From Chlorocebus sabaeus (lineage: Eukaryota; Chordata; Mammalia; Primates; Cercopithecidae), in NCBI RefSeq assembly GCF_047675955.1, contig NC_132912.1, positions 19,256,500 through 19,320,499 of the forward strand: a stretch of DNA of 64,000 bases. Direction: 5' to 3'. Of this stretch, positions 36,791 to 48,345 are shown in pieces. The notes below the pieces were generated by a model, which searched no databases, was not told where the DNA came from, and saw nothing but the letters and a program-made list of their open reading frames with translations. A program made the translations under genes and the position numbers. Each line of letters starts with the position of its first letter. Position 1 is the stretch's first letter.

Positions 36791-37077
36791 CAGCAAGCTC
36801 CCAACTGATGGCCAGTGGCAAAAATGGAAGCAGAAAGAGCAGTTGGGGAGTATTCCAAGGACTGAATAAGGAAATGATGGTGACTTCAACTAGGTAGGGT
36901 GAGAGCAGTAGAGATGGTCAGAAGTGGGCAGATTCTGGATCTATTTTGAAGGCAGGTAGAAGTGAAAAGCTTTGATAGAAGTGAATAAATAAAGATAATA
37001 AAGCAAATCAAAGAAATCAAACATTGGTTCTTCAAAAAGATTGATAAAATTGACAAACCTTTAGCTAAATGGACCAA

Positions 37078-37139
37078 GGGAGAAAGAGAGAGAGAGGGAG
37101 AGAGAGACAGAGAGAGGGAGAGACAAAGAGAGAGAGAAG
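37078..37139 (+). repeat. (GA)n-rich microsatellite within the L1
   Basis: GGGAGAAAGAGAGAGAGAGG-type purine run of about 60 bp, grown from the A/G-rich L1 sequence at that place. Confidence 0.92.
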
Positions 37140-37239
37140 ATTCAAATTACTATAATCAGAAATAAAAGTGGGGACATTACTATCAATTCTACATAAATAA
37201 AAAAGATTATAAGAGAGTACCATATACAAGTGCATGCCT

Positions 37240-37307
37240 TTGGATAACTTAAGTATAATAAACAGATAACTGGATAAAATTGGATAACTTAAGTATAATA
37301 AACAGAT
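37240..37307 (+). repeat. 40-bp period direct duplication
   Basis: TTGGATAACTTAAGTATAAT AAACAGAT occurs at 37240 and again at 37280 without mismatch. Recent duplication within the L1. Confidence 0.95.
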
Positions 37308-39801
37308 TTCTAGAAATGTAAAACCTACCAAGACTAAAGCACAAAGAAATAGAAAATCTGAATGGATCTACAACTAGCAAAGAGATTTGATGAATAATAA
37401 AAGATCTGCCAACAAAGTAAAGCCCTGGAACTGTCCCATTAGTATCAGTGGTGAAGTTTGCCACATATGTAAAAAAGAACTAACAACAGTCCTTCTCAAA
37501 TTTTTCCAAAAATTTGAAGAGAAAGAATATTTTCTAACTTATTCAGTGAGGCCAGCATTACCCTAAGACTCAAGCCAGACAAAGAGACTGCCAAAAAAAA
37601 AAAAAAAAAAAGAAAACTATGAACCCATATCCTTTATGATCATTTATGCAAAATCCTCAACAAAATATTAGCAAATTTATATCAGAAGCATATTAAAAAG
37701 ATTATACAACATTACCAAGTGGGATTTTTTCCTGGAATGCAGGAATGGTTCAACCGAGGAATATCTATCTATGTAATGCACCACATTAACGGAACGAAGG
37801 AAAGAAAAAAACACGTGATCACCTCAATTGATACAGAAAAAACATTTGATACAATTCAATATTCAATTCAGGATAAAAATACTCAACAAACCAGGAAAAA
37901 AAGGAAACCACCTCAACATAATAAAAGCCGTATATGAAAAACCCACAGCTACATTATACTCATTGGTGAAAGACTAAAAGGTTTTCTTTTAAGATCAGGA
38001 ATAAGGCAAGGATGTCCATCCATATCCACGTTTGCCACTTCTATTCATAGTACTAGCAAAAGCAATTAGTTTAAAACATAACAAAAAAAGAAAATAATAG
38101 GAATAAAGATAATGAAATAAAAGTCATACAAGTTGGAAAGAAAGAATTTTTATATGTAAATATCCCTGTAAATTCTACAAAAAATCCTATTAGAATTAAA
38201 AAATGAATTCAACAAAATATAAAGTTAAAATACAAAAATTGGTTGCATTTCTGTACATTAGCAATGAACCATCCAAAAAGGAAATTAAAAAGCCAATTTG
38301 TTTGCAATAACATAAAAAAAGAGAGAAAGTCTTTAGGAATTAAGATGATGAAAGACTTGTACAATAAAAAATTTTTTAAAAATTTCTGAAAGAAACTGTA
38401 AAAATATAAATAATGAAAAGACATTCCATGTTCATGGATTAGAAGACTTAATATCCTTAAGATGTGAGTACCACTCAAATTGATCTACAGATTCAATACA
38501 ATCCCTATTAAAATACCAATCACATTTTTTTAGCTGAAATAGAAAATAAGTTCATATTGAATCTCAACCCCAAATAGACAAAATCATTCTGAAAAAGAGG
38601 AACAAAGTTGGAGGACACACACACACCCTGATTTCAAAACTTATTACAAAACTACAGTAAACAAAACAAAAACAGTATGGTACTACCAAAAAGACCAATG
38701 TATAGATCAATGGAATAGATTACAGAGTCCAGAAATAAACCCTCACATATATGATCAAATGATTTTTTTTTTTTTTTCCGGCAAAGGTACCAACACCATT
38801 CAATTGGTAAAAACCAGTATTTTCAATACATGCTCCTGGGAAAACTAGATACCAACTTGTGAAAGTATGAAGTTGGACACTTACCTAACTTCATATTCAA
38901 AAATTAACTTAAAATCAATCCATAACCTAAATATAAGACCTAAAACTATAAAACTCTTAAAATATAGGACAAAAACTTTATGATGCTGAGGTTGTCAATG
39001 ATTTAATGGATGACACCAAAGGCATAGGCAACAAAATAAAAAATAGACAAATTGGAGTTTATGAAAACTTGAAAATTTTTTGCATCCTGAAACAGTATTA
39101 ACAGAGTAAAAAGGCAACCCCAAGAAGGGGAGAAACTTTTGCAAATTATATATCTGATAAGGGATTGATATCCACAATATAGAGAGAACTTCTAAAACTC
39201 AATAATAGACCAACAGCTCAATTCAAAAGTAGACAAAATATTTTAATGGATGTTTCTCCAAAGAAGATAAACACATGACCAATAAGCATGTGAAAAGTTA
39301 TCCAACATCACCAACATTAGGGAAATGCAAATCAAAACAATGAGAGACCACCATGCACCCATTAGATTACTACCAAAAAAATAAAAACCCAAAACAAAAA
39401 ACAACCAAACAAAAAACTAATCCAGAAATTAACAAGTGTTAGTGAGGGTGTGGAAATTGGAACTCGTGTGCACTGTTGGGGATGTAAAATGGCATAGCTA
39501 CTGTGGAAGAGGAAAGTAGTTCTTCGAAAAAATTAAAAATATGATTACCATATGATTTGGCAATTCCAGCTTTGGGTATATACTCAAAATAATTGAAAGC
39601 AGGATCTCAAAGAGGTATTTGTACATTCATATTCATAGAAATATTATTCACAATAGCTAAAAGCTGAAAATAACCCATTCATTCACTGACAGATGAGGGG
39701 ATAAGAAAAATGTGGTGAATGCATACAGTGGAATGTTATTCAGTCATAACAAGGAAAGAAATTCTGACATATGCTATAAAGTGAATAAAACTTGAGGACA
39801 T

Positions 39802-40132
39802 GGCCGGGTGCAGTTACTGACGCCTGTAATCCCAGCACTTTGGGAGGCTGAGGTGGGTGGGTGGATCACCTGAGGTCAGGAGTTTGAGACCAGCCTGGCC
39901 AACATGGTGAAATCCCATCTCTACTAAAAATACAAAAATTAGCTGGGTGTGGTGGTGTGCACCTGTAATCCCAGCTACTCAGGAGGCTGAAGCAGGAGAA
40001 TTGTTTGAATCTGGGAAGTGGAGGTTGTAGTGAGCCGAGATCACTCATGCCACTGCACTCCAGCCTGGGTAACAGAGCAAAACTCCATCTCAAAAATAAA
40101 TAAGTAAAAAAACAAAACAAAACAAAAAAACC
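39802..40132 (+). mobile_element. Alu in the L1M
   Basis: GGCCGGGTGCAGTTACTGAC start, two monomers, tail of AAAT and CAAAA units. Flanked by AAACTTGAGGACAT at 39788-39801 and 40133-40146. Confidence 0.95.
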
Positions 40133-40181
40133 AAACTTGAGGACATAATGCTCAGTGAGATAAGCCATTCACAAAAAGAAA

Positions 40182-40217
40182 TAATGATATGGTTAGACTT
40201 ATCTAACCATATCATTA
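40182..40217 (+). repeat. Perfect 16-bp inverted repeat, 4-base loop
   Basis: TAATGATATGGTTAGA (40182-40197), loop CTTA, then TCTAACCATATCATTA (40202-40217), exactly complementary. It lies in L1 3' sequence that normally has no such palindrome. Followed by a GAGGTACA duplication. Confidence 0.97.
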
Positions 40218-40489
40218 CAGAGGTACAGAGGTACAGAGAATAGCCTAAATCTTAGAGACAGTAGAATGGTAATTTCCTGGGCCTGAGGAAGAAGGAAGTG
40301 GAGTATTCTTGTGTAATGGGTACAGATGTCAGTTTTGCGAGATGAAAAGAGTTTTGGACATGGATGTTGGTGATGGTTGTGCAACAATATGAATGCACTT
40401 AATACTTTTAAGTTGTGCACTTAAAATGGTTTAGATAATAATTTTATGTGTATTTTATGACAATAAAGAAAAAGTAGGGGAAAAAGCAA

Positions 40490-40885
40490 ATAAGAAGAGG
40501 GCTTGGTATGCCATTGCTGGTTTAAAGATGGAAGGAGCCACATGAAAAGATAGGACAGTCAGCCTTAAGGAGACAAAAGAAATCCTCAGCAGACAGCCAG
40601 CAGTAAAACAAGGACCTCAGTCTTAACAGCCACGAAAAACTGAATTCTGCCATCCACATAAATGAGAATAAGCCAGGAAGAAGATTTCCCCCCACAGCCT
40701 CCAGATAAGAGCCATTGTGACTTGCACTTTTATTGCTGCCTTGTGAGACCCTAAGCAGACAGCCATGCCCTGCCGTCCTAGACCTCTGACCTACAGAAAC
40801 TATGAGGTAATAAATGAGTGTGGCAAGTCCCTAGGTTGCGGTTGTTTGTTACATAGCAGTAGAAAACTGATAGAAACTAAAATAA
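40490..40885 (+). mobile_element. MLT1-like LTR (ERVL-MaLR), 3' part
   Basis: GAAGATTTCCCCCCACAGCC TCCAGATAAGAGCC, GACCTCTGACCTACAGAAACT, GAGGTAATAAATGAG and TTTGTTACATAGCAGTAGAA AACTGATAG follow MLT1 LTR order (polyadenylation region and end). Old and incomplete on the left. Confidence 0.7.
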
Positions 40886-41385
40886 AATATAACCAACTAA
40901 AATAAAATAAAACCAATGCCCTGGGTGTCAATAGAAAACAAATGCACCGGCTGTTATTTTCTTCCAACACTCTAAAGATAACATTCCTTTTCTTTCTGGT
41001 TTCCATTGCATCTATTAAAGAGGTCTAATAAGTATTCTTTGAAGGTGATTTATGCTTTTTTTTTTCCAGCTGCTTTTAACATTTTTCTCTCTGGCATAGA
41101 TTTTCGGCAGTTTGGCTAGGGTGTGCCTTTGTGGGTTTTCTTTGTATGTGTTCTTTTGTGTTCACAGGGATACTTGAAATATGGCTTTATACTCTTTTCA
41201 GTTTTGAAATTTATTAGACAGATTTTTCTAATACTTCTTCAGTTCCTGGAAATACTGTATGCCTCACAATGAATTCTGAAAGAAGGCCAACATTATTTCA
41301 ACAAACGATCAACAATAGAATTGTAAGAGGGTGATAAAATAACTTACAACATCAGGCATACATAGTCATGAAATAAGATGGATCA

Positions 41386-41682
41386 AGCCAGGCTCGGTGG
41401 CTCTCACCTGTAATCCCAGCACTTTGAGAGGCTGAGGCAGGAGGATCACTTGAGCCCAGGAGTTCCAGACCAGTCTGGGCAACATGACAAAACCTCATCT
41501 CTACAAAAAATACAAACATTAGCTGGGCGTGGTGGCACATGCTTGTAGTCCCAGCTACTCAGAGGCTGAGAAGGAAGGATCATTAAAGTTTGGGAGGTTG
41601 AGGCTGCAGTGAACCATGATCATGCCACTGCACTCCAGCCTGGGCAACACAGTGAGATCCCATCTCAAAAAAAAAGAAAGAT
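41386..41682 (+). mobile_element. Alu (AluJ-like)
   Basis: AGCCAGGCTCGGTGGCTCTC start, GATCACTTGAGCCCAGGAG, GGTTGAGGCTGCAGTGAACC: the AluJ pattern. Both monomers present. Confidence 0.92.
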
Positions 41683-41949
41683 TGAATTATTAAATAGTGC
41701 TACAATATATGGGAATATTAATACAATTGCACTTGATTTGGGTTGTAAACATGGGGAGGGTTAATATAAATAATTCCTTATATCCTGGAGAGCAGGTTAT
41801 CTTGGGTAATAAGAGATCCCTGTAAATTTTAACCAAGCAACCTGAGTTTTAACTTAAAATATTCATATTTTGGCTCTTTAGGTAATTGAGCTTTTACCAA
41901 GAAGTATAAAACATTTGAGATCATTAGCTTGGTCTGGGGGAAAAAATAA

Positions 41950-41991
41950 TACATATATATACACACACACACATATATATGCATATATATG
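41950..41991 (+). repeat. (TA)n/(CA)n compound repeat
   Basis: TACATATATATACACACACA CACATATATATGCATATATA TG: alternating pyrimidine/purine, variable-length type. Confidence 0.9.
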
Positions 41992-41999
41992 TAATGCAA

Positions 42000-43007
42000 A
42001 GACAATATAAATAAACATTTAGCATGATAGAAAAAAAGTTACATTATTTAAAAAATGTATCACTAATTTCTGCCTACCCCCAGAGAAAAAATAGTAGGGT
42101 CTTTTACGAATCATACATTTTGTTCATCTATTACTATAGTATACCCTTAATGTGATTATCTAAAAAAAAATTATTTATCTAATAACAACCCACCTCATGT
42201 CACTGTAGCACTAACAGTCTTCTCGTAAATATAAGCATAATAATGGGTACCGTTTTTAACGTGAGCTCATTAATACAATTTCACGTTTCAAACACAATTG
42301 TGGGTGCTCCTTAGAGACCCTGATAAGCCTAAGTTATATTTGCTTTTAAATATAAACATAAAGAAAATAAACATAGGTTTTTTGTAAGCCTGTACAAATT
42401 TGGTATGAATTGATATACAGTTATTGCTTGTATTTTTGTAATATTTTCCATAGCCTATTGAGTCCTCTTTAAGGACTCTGGAGTAACAAGAGTTCCTCAT
42501 GGGAGTCATTTATCCAGTAACAACAAAACGTTCTCTTCTTTTTCACTGTCAGTCTTTAGTGCTACTCAAGCAGCCTTGGTTTCTTTATTATTCCCAGTTT
42601 CTAAAATACAATTTCCATAATGACACTGTCACTCTATTACCATACATGAGCTGTCTGGACACTTCGATACTTTCTGCTTGTGAACTAGATCCCATCTTTT
42701 CTTTACTATTCAATGGTGTCTCTCCAGCAAATCCCACCCACTTTGTCCCTGTCTACTGTGTCTTCCCCATGAGCCTAGATAAACATGCTGTTCAACTCTC
42801 TTGACCCCATTTTCTATGACAGCTTTCTACCTTATTTCTCAGTTTTCCTTGATAAAGTCTTAGAAAGATGTTGTCAAAAGTTATTCTCTTCTCCAATATT
42901 TACTTAAATTCTCTCTATTCAGGCTTTTCCCCCTGTAATCAGGACCCACAAGGGCCTTATATTGTTACATCTAAAAGTCAATTCTTAGCCCTCATCCTGA
43001 TTTGTAC
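42000..43007 (+). other. Intron, nothing recognised
   Basis: Open frames of 101 (42499-42804) and 63 codons lack splice or domain support. No repeat family recognised. Confidence 0.45.
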
Positions 43008-43345
43008 AGTGGTCCACCCTTATCTGCAGTTTTGCTTTCCACAGTCAACCTCAGTCTGAAAATATAAAATGGAAAATTCCAGAAATAAATTCACAAGTTT
43101 TAAATTGCACTCCATTCTAAGTAGTGTGATGAATTCTCATGCTGTCCTTATCTGTCCTGCCCAGGATGTGAATCATCCTTTTGTCCAGTGTATTCAGGCT
43201 GTCTATGACCACCCTGCTTGGTAGCCAACTTGATTGTCAGATAGAAAAGCAGCGTATGTTGTGTTCAGCATAATCCAGAGCTTCAGCCATCTACTAGGGG
43301 GTCTTGGAAAATATCCCTTGTAAATAAATGGGGATTACTAAAAGC
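43008..43345 (+). mobile_element. Tigger1-type relic (pogo/Tc1 class), internally deleted
   Basis: Begins with the Tigger end CAGTGGTCCACCCTTATCTG CAG, continues AAATGGAAAATTCCAGAAAT AAA and GAATCATCCTTTTGTCCAG, then jumps to the other end GGGGGTCTTGGAAAATATCC C...GGGGATTACTA. The transposase region is missing. Confidence 0.85.
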
Positions 43346-44285
43346 AATATTTGCAGCTAACCACATTTTCCGTTTCCTGAAAACATTTTATTCACTTGGC
43401 TTTCAAGATGGCAAATTCCCTAGGTTTTCCTCAACTTCCTTGATTGTTCTTTCTCATCTTTGCTTGTTTTTCTTTCTGGTTCTGATGTCTAGACCTTAGA
43501 TCTTTTATCTTCACTACTGTAGAAAACTCATCTAGTCTTCAGCTTTAAATGCCATTGATATGATCATGTCTCCCAAATTTGTATCTCTAGTTTAAACCTC
43601 TTTCTTGAACTCCAGACTCAGATCTAACTCTCTATTAAACATCTTCCCCTGGACGTTTAATTGGGATCTTAAATTTTTCATACCCACCTGCAAGCTTCTG
43701 AGAGTTTCCTCCAAACATGGTCTTAGAGTATGCCCAGGGTTAGAAATGACAACGCCATTCTTCAGTTGCTACAGGTAAACACTTTGTACTCATCTTTAAC
43801 TCCACCCTTTTCCTTATACTCCACATCCAGTCAACAAGCATAGCTGAATGTGGCTAGAGATAGAAAAACAAAAACAAACAGACAAAAAACCCAGTGCCAT
43901 CTGTTCTCACTTTACATTGGGGATTGCTGCCCTAAAGTGTGTTCTCAAGGTTACCCGGTAAGCATATGCAATTTCCCCAATCCATTGCCTCCCCTGCCTT
44001 CCTCAATGAATAACACATTTTTCATCTGTCTTCTTTAACATCTGTCTTCAACTTCTCTATTCCTAGCCTCAACTGTGATCTTACATGTTATTTCACTGAA
44101 AAAATAGAAACAACCGGAAAAGAACTTTTAGAAATTCCAGCACCACTTCTACCCACTGGTAAAGTCAGTCTTTTCTCCTGTACCCAAAGTAAACTGTCCG
44201 TGTTTCTTATATGTAGAACCCCTTTCCGTTTGCCTGTTCAACAGCATTACTCCTGAAAGTTTTTCTACCAGTCTTTTCTATAAGC

Positions 44286-44322
44286 AAAAAAATAAATAAA
44301 TAAATAAATAAATAAATAAAAA
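44286..44322 (+). repeat. (AAAT)n microsatellite
   Basis: About eight uninterrupted AAAT units. Confidence 0.95.
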
Positions 44323-45078
44323 GGTTTTTACCTCTCACATCTTAAAAATATCTTGTCTTGATCTAGTTTCTCCTTCCAGCTAATATACCATTTTTCTCTC
44401 ATTTCCTTTACATTTTCCCCCTTTCCTTTATAGTACTTCAAAGAATTCACTGTATTCACTTTCTTTAACCTTTCTCTTCTGAATCTCCTTTTAACTCAGT
44501 CCAGTGAGGCTCTGGCTGTCACCATTCAATAGAAACTGTTCTTATCCAAGTTACCAGTGACCTAGATCCAGTGACCTATTCTCAATCTTCATTTGACGCA
44601 GATGGTATCACCCTCCTCCTTCAAATACTTAAACTTGACTTGGCTCCCATGGCCATGAGGCACCACTCTTTGTTTTTTTGTTGTTGTTTTTTTTTTTTTC
44701 TCGTATTTTTATGCCTTCCTTTTGTCGCTTTGATAATTTTCTAATTTATATCTCCCGCCTAAACTCCTCATGTGAACTTCAGGCTCGTACATACAGCTCT
44801 CGACCTGACAGGATCACTTAAATACCTAATAGGAACGCAAGTACAACATGTCCAAAATTGAGATTCTGTTTCCCCTAATCGCCTTCAAACCTGCCTCCCC
44901 ACAGTCTTCCCATTTCATGAATGCTACCTTCATTATTCCAAATGCTCAGGTTAAAGACTTTGAAATCATATTAACTTCTCTTTTGCTCATACTACACCTT
45001 TGATACCAATTAATCCTGTCATGTCTTCTTTCAAAGTGTCTCCAAAAGGGCTCATTTTTGTCTTCATTGCTACCACCC

Positions 45079-45439
45079 TGTATTAGTCTGTTTTCACACT
45101 GCTCTAAGAACGGCCTGGGACTGGGTAATTTATAAAGGAAAGAGGTTTAATTGGCTCACAGTTCTGCATGGCTGGGGAGGCCTCAAGAAACTCACAATCA
45201 TGGCAGAAGGTGGAGGGGAAGCAAGGCACGTCTTACATGGTGGCAGGAGAGAGACAGAATGAAGGGAGTACAACTTTTAAACCATCAGATCTCATGAGAA
45301 CTCACTCACTATAACGAGAACAGCATTGGGGGAAACCGCCCCCATGATCCAATCTCATCCCACCAGGTCCCTCCCTCAACACGTGGGAATTACAACTCAA
45401 AATGAGATTTGGGTGGGAACACAGAGCCAAACCATATCA
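45079..45439 (+). mobile_element. Solo LTR, THE1/MSTA type (ERVL-MaLR)
   Basis: Full-length 361-bp LTR from TGTATTAGTCTGTTTTCACA to AGCCAAACCATATCA. Flanked by CACCC and CACCT (about 5-bp target duplication). Inserted within L2-like sequence. No internal retroviral region remains, as after LTR-LTR recombination. Confidence 0.93.
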
Positions 45440-46182
45440 CACCTTGACCTCGAATTCTCAATTCTTGTCTGGATTTTTGCAATATTCTTCCCCTTCCTTG
45501 TTTGTCCTCCACTCTCTTCAGTAAAGTCAGATGTTGTCACATCTCTGCTTAAAACATCCCAATTGTTTCCCATCTCATTCAAAATTATAGCCAAAAAAAT
45601 TGAAGTGCCTGTCTAATTTAATATCTTATTATTGTACTGTCACTCATTGTCCTTGTGATGCACTCGTCTCTGAATACATCTGAAATACATGAGAAGCATG
45701 CTTTGGCCTCAAGGCTTTGTCCCTGTGGTTCCCTTGGTGGTGAGTGTCTTTTACTTGCATAGCTGCACAACTTGCTTCCTCACCTACCCCCTTCAGCCAT
45801 TTACCTAGTTGCCAAATTTTCTATAAAGTCTTCCTTGATCATTGACAAAATTACAGCCCTTTGCTCTAACATTTTCAATATTCTTCCTTATTTTTTTTTT
45901 ATTAGCCCTTTTACCATTACTTACTTATCTTGTGTTTTTATTGTTATCTCCACTAATGTCCACACCCCCCTGGCTTTCATATGTAAAAATCCATGAGTAC
46001 AGAGGTTTTCTTTCTTTTCCCTGCTATACTCTTAGACTTTATACTTGTACAGACATATAGCATATATTTGCTAAGTTTTTGTCAAATGAATGAATAATGA
46101 ATGAATGAGCACATAGTGGTTTTTACTCTCTGATGGTTGCCTACTTGCTTATGAATTTCCCACACTAGAGTCTAAGCTTTCC

Positions 46183-46255
46183 TTTTTTTCTTGTTGTGAG
46201 ACGGAGTCTCACTGTCACCCAGACTGGAGTGCAGTGATGTGATCTCGGCTCACGG
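46183..46255 (-). mobile_element. Very short Alu fragment, antisense
   Basis: T-rich tail plus GAGACGGAGTCTCACTGTCA through GATCTCGGCTCACGG, only the last 70 bases or so of an Alu. Confidence 0.88.
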
Positions 46256-46259
46256 CAAA

Positions 46260-47520
46260 GTGGTAGTATACATAGATATTGAATATAGTGTCAAGTATTG
46301 TGAAGGGTCTACAATTTTACCTGACTGATAAGGAAACAAGTTAGCCTGCCATTGTTTCATGGATGCTGACAGAAGAGGTGAGATTCCTGTGTCACAGGCA
46401 GATGACTTTTTACTAATGGTATAGCAAATGTTGTGAGCAACATATTTCCAATGGTTCTCCTTGCTCCCCATGTTCCCTAAGTAAGGGGCCAATAGAGAGG
46501 TGCCGAGGTAGATAGATGTACACATGAAGCAGGCTTGCATCACTACTAAAGAGGCCTAAACTTATGGAACTCAGATCTTTTATAAGCTGCAAATAAACTT
46601 GTCTGACCTTTTCTTTAGAAAGAGGCATTATCTTTATTCTACAGGATAATAACTTGTCTTCTGTTGTAGAGGGAGTCACTATCTGACTTTCATAGCTCTG
46701 CTATTTAAATACTCTTGAAAGGATAGCCTGGAACAAAGGGGCAGTTAATGGCCCTGCTCATAACCTGTGTAGAAGCATAAGAGACCCATGAGGCATTATC
46801 TGCCATTGTCTGGATCTCAGGAGACCGTTTAAGCCATAGGTAGAATAGTGTAATTAATTATTCTTATTTCAAATACAATAATGATTTAATTATTTATGTA
46901 TTGGCATTTTTAAAAGATTTAATTATTTCTATTCATTTATATAGACATCTTTAAAATAATTTTATGGTACTTTTGCAAACATTGTCTTACTATTGTATAT
47001 TTTGTTTTAAATAATTAATAACTATTAACTATTGATGAAGTCTAGAGTTTAATTGCTTCAACCTTATGATAACTTCAAACACATAACCATTAGAATGCAT
47101 AGAAAAGCCTGAAACTCAAAAGAATTACAGTGTTACAGAACCTGTTCCAAAATAGATAATACAGTATTCATGTATTTGGAGTTTATAGCAAATGTTTAAT
47201 CAAATAAAGGACAACCTCTATGAACCTAAGCCGACATACTAGAATACTCAATTAACTTTTGTCCTCCTTCATGCAACTTTCAGCAGGGTCACAAAATCTA
47301 GAGGAAAAAGAAGCCTTTAAAGGAGCAAGAAGAGTCAATGTGGTGGACTTAACAGCTATTATTATTGTATGGTGTAACATGTATTTCCAGAATGTGTCCT
47401 GTGGTCATACATGTTTTGATTTTGTGTCATTGTCCATTAAAAACACATAGCATGATGCTTGCTATAGAATAGCTGTTTAAAAATTGTTATCATTATTAAT
47501 GATTTAACTTAATAGAAGCT
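46260..47520 (+). other. Intron, nothing recognised
   Basis: AT-rich; no exon or repeat family recognised. Confidence 0.45.
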
Positions 47521-47654
47521 GTATAATTTTTAAGAGCATAGGCTTTGCCATTAGGTTTGGGTTAGAATCCTGACAATAGTAATGAGCACTGAAAAATTAT
47601 ATGTCACTCCTCTTTCAACCTCATATTTCTCATATCTTCTAAAATAGGGACACA

Positions 47655-47969
47655 GGCCAGGTGCAGTGACTCACGCCTGTAATCTCAGCACTTAGGGAGG
47701 CCCAGGCAGGTGGATCACTTGAGGTCAGGAGTTGAAGACCAGCCTGGCCAACATGGCAAAAACTCATCTCTACTAAAAATACAAACATTAACTGGATGTG
47801 GTGGCAGGCACCTGTAATCCCAGCTACTCCGTAGGCTGAGGCATGAGAATTGCTTGAACCTGGGAGGTGGAGGTTTCAGTGAGCTGAGATCGCGGCCACT
47901 GCACTCCAGCCTGGGGTATAGAGCAATACTCTGTCTCCAAATTTAAAAAAATAATAAATAAAATAAAAT
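47655..47969 (+). mobile_element. First of two adjacent Alus
   Basis: GGCCAGGTGCAGTGACTCAC start, both monomers, tail with AAAAT units. Preceded by AAAATAGGGACAC and followed by AAAATAGGGACAT. Confidence 0.94.
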
Positions 47970-47982
47970 AAAATAGGGACAT

Positions 47983-48283
47983 GGCCAAGCATGGTGGCTT
48001 ACCACTTGTAATCCCTGCACTTTGGGAGGTAAAGGCAGGAGGACCCTTGAGCCCTCAGACCAGCATGGGCAATATGAGGAGACCCCATCTCAACAATTTT
48101 TTTTTTTTTTTTTTTTTTAGTTAACCAGGCATGGTGGCATGTACCTGTGTTTTCAACTACTCAGGAGGCTGAAGCAGGAGAACTGCCTGAGCCTGGGAGG
48201 TTGAGGCTGCCATGACCCGAGATCATGTCACTGCACTCCAGCCTGGGTTACTAAATGAGACTTTGTCTCAAAAAAAATAAAAT
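47983..48283 (+). mobile_element. Second adjacent Alu, with internal oligo-T
   Basis: GGCCAAGCATGGTGGCTTAC start (AluJ-like). The A-rich linker between monomers is replaced by a run of about 22 T (48098-48119). Flanked by the same AAAATAGGGACA-type sequence as the first Alu. Confidence 0.93.
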
Positions 48284-48345
48284 AAGATAGGGACAATAAT
48301 ATTTTCTTTGGTATTTCATGAGGATTAAATCAGATGACATATGTA

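Larger units (their letters stand above)
35400..36930 (-). mobile_element. Ancient L2-like element, antisense, interrupted
   Basis: Pieces at 35400-35650, 36110-36250 and 36790-36930 read like the complement of L2: TTGAAACAAAGACTTGAGAA GG, TTATGGGTCATTGTAAGGAC, TTTCAAGATCTGACTTGCC, GAAATGATGGTGAC, GGTCAGAAGTGGGCAGATTC TGG. They lie in one order, separated by a MER5A/L1 insertion and by an unassigned insert. The 160-codon minus-strand frame here is a chance frame. Confidence 0.55.
36945..40490 (+). mobile_element. Long L1M copy (most of ORF2 and 3' UTR)
   Basis: About 3.2 kb of L1 in sense orientation, interrupted by an Alu. Recognised from TTGATAAAATTGACAAACC, GAGGCCAGCATTACCC, TCCTCAACAAAATATTAGC, CAAGTGGGATTTTTTCC and AAGGCAAGGATGTCC (reverse-transcriptase region) through the ORF2 end to a tail near 40470-40490. 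Frameshifts and stops throughout. Contains a (GA)n array and a 40-bp duplication. Confidence 0.93.
43440..46112 (+). mobile_element. L2-like LINE sequence with insertions
   Basis: The end is clear: CTGCTTAAAACATCCC, CCTCAAGGCTTTGTCCCTGT, TAAAGTCTTCCTTGATC, ACAGAGGTTTTC..., closing with TGAATGAATAATGAATGAAT GAG (about 46085-46112), the L2 3' end. Upstream modules at 43580-43700 and 44760-44880 (AACTCC...CAGGCTC, AACATGTCCAAAATTGAGAT) look like two copies of an internal part, so more than one L2 fragment may be present. No intact frame. Confidence 0.6.
47525..48345 (+). mobile_element. MIR split by two Alus
   Basis: TTAAGAGCATAGGCTTTGCC and GGGTTAGAATCCTGAC at the left and AAGATAGGGACAATAATATT, TCATGAGGATTAAATCAGAT at the right are consecutive MIR parts. 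The break is at its TAAAATAGGGACA stretch (MIR consensus is similar to TAAAATGGGGATAATA). Confidence 0.7.
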
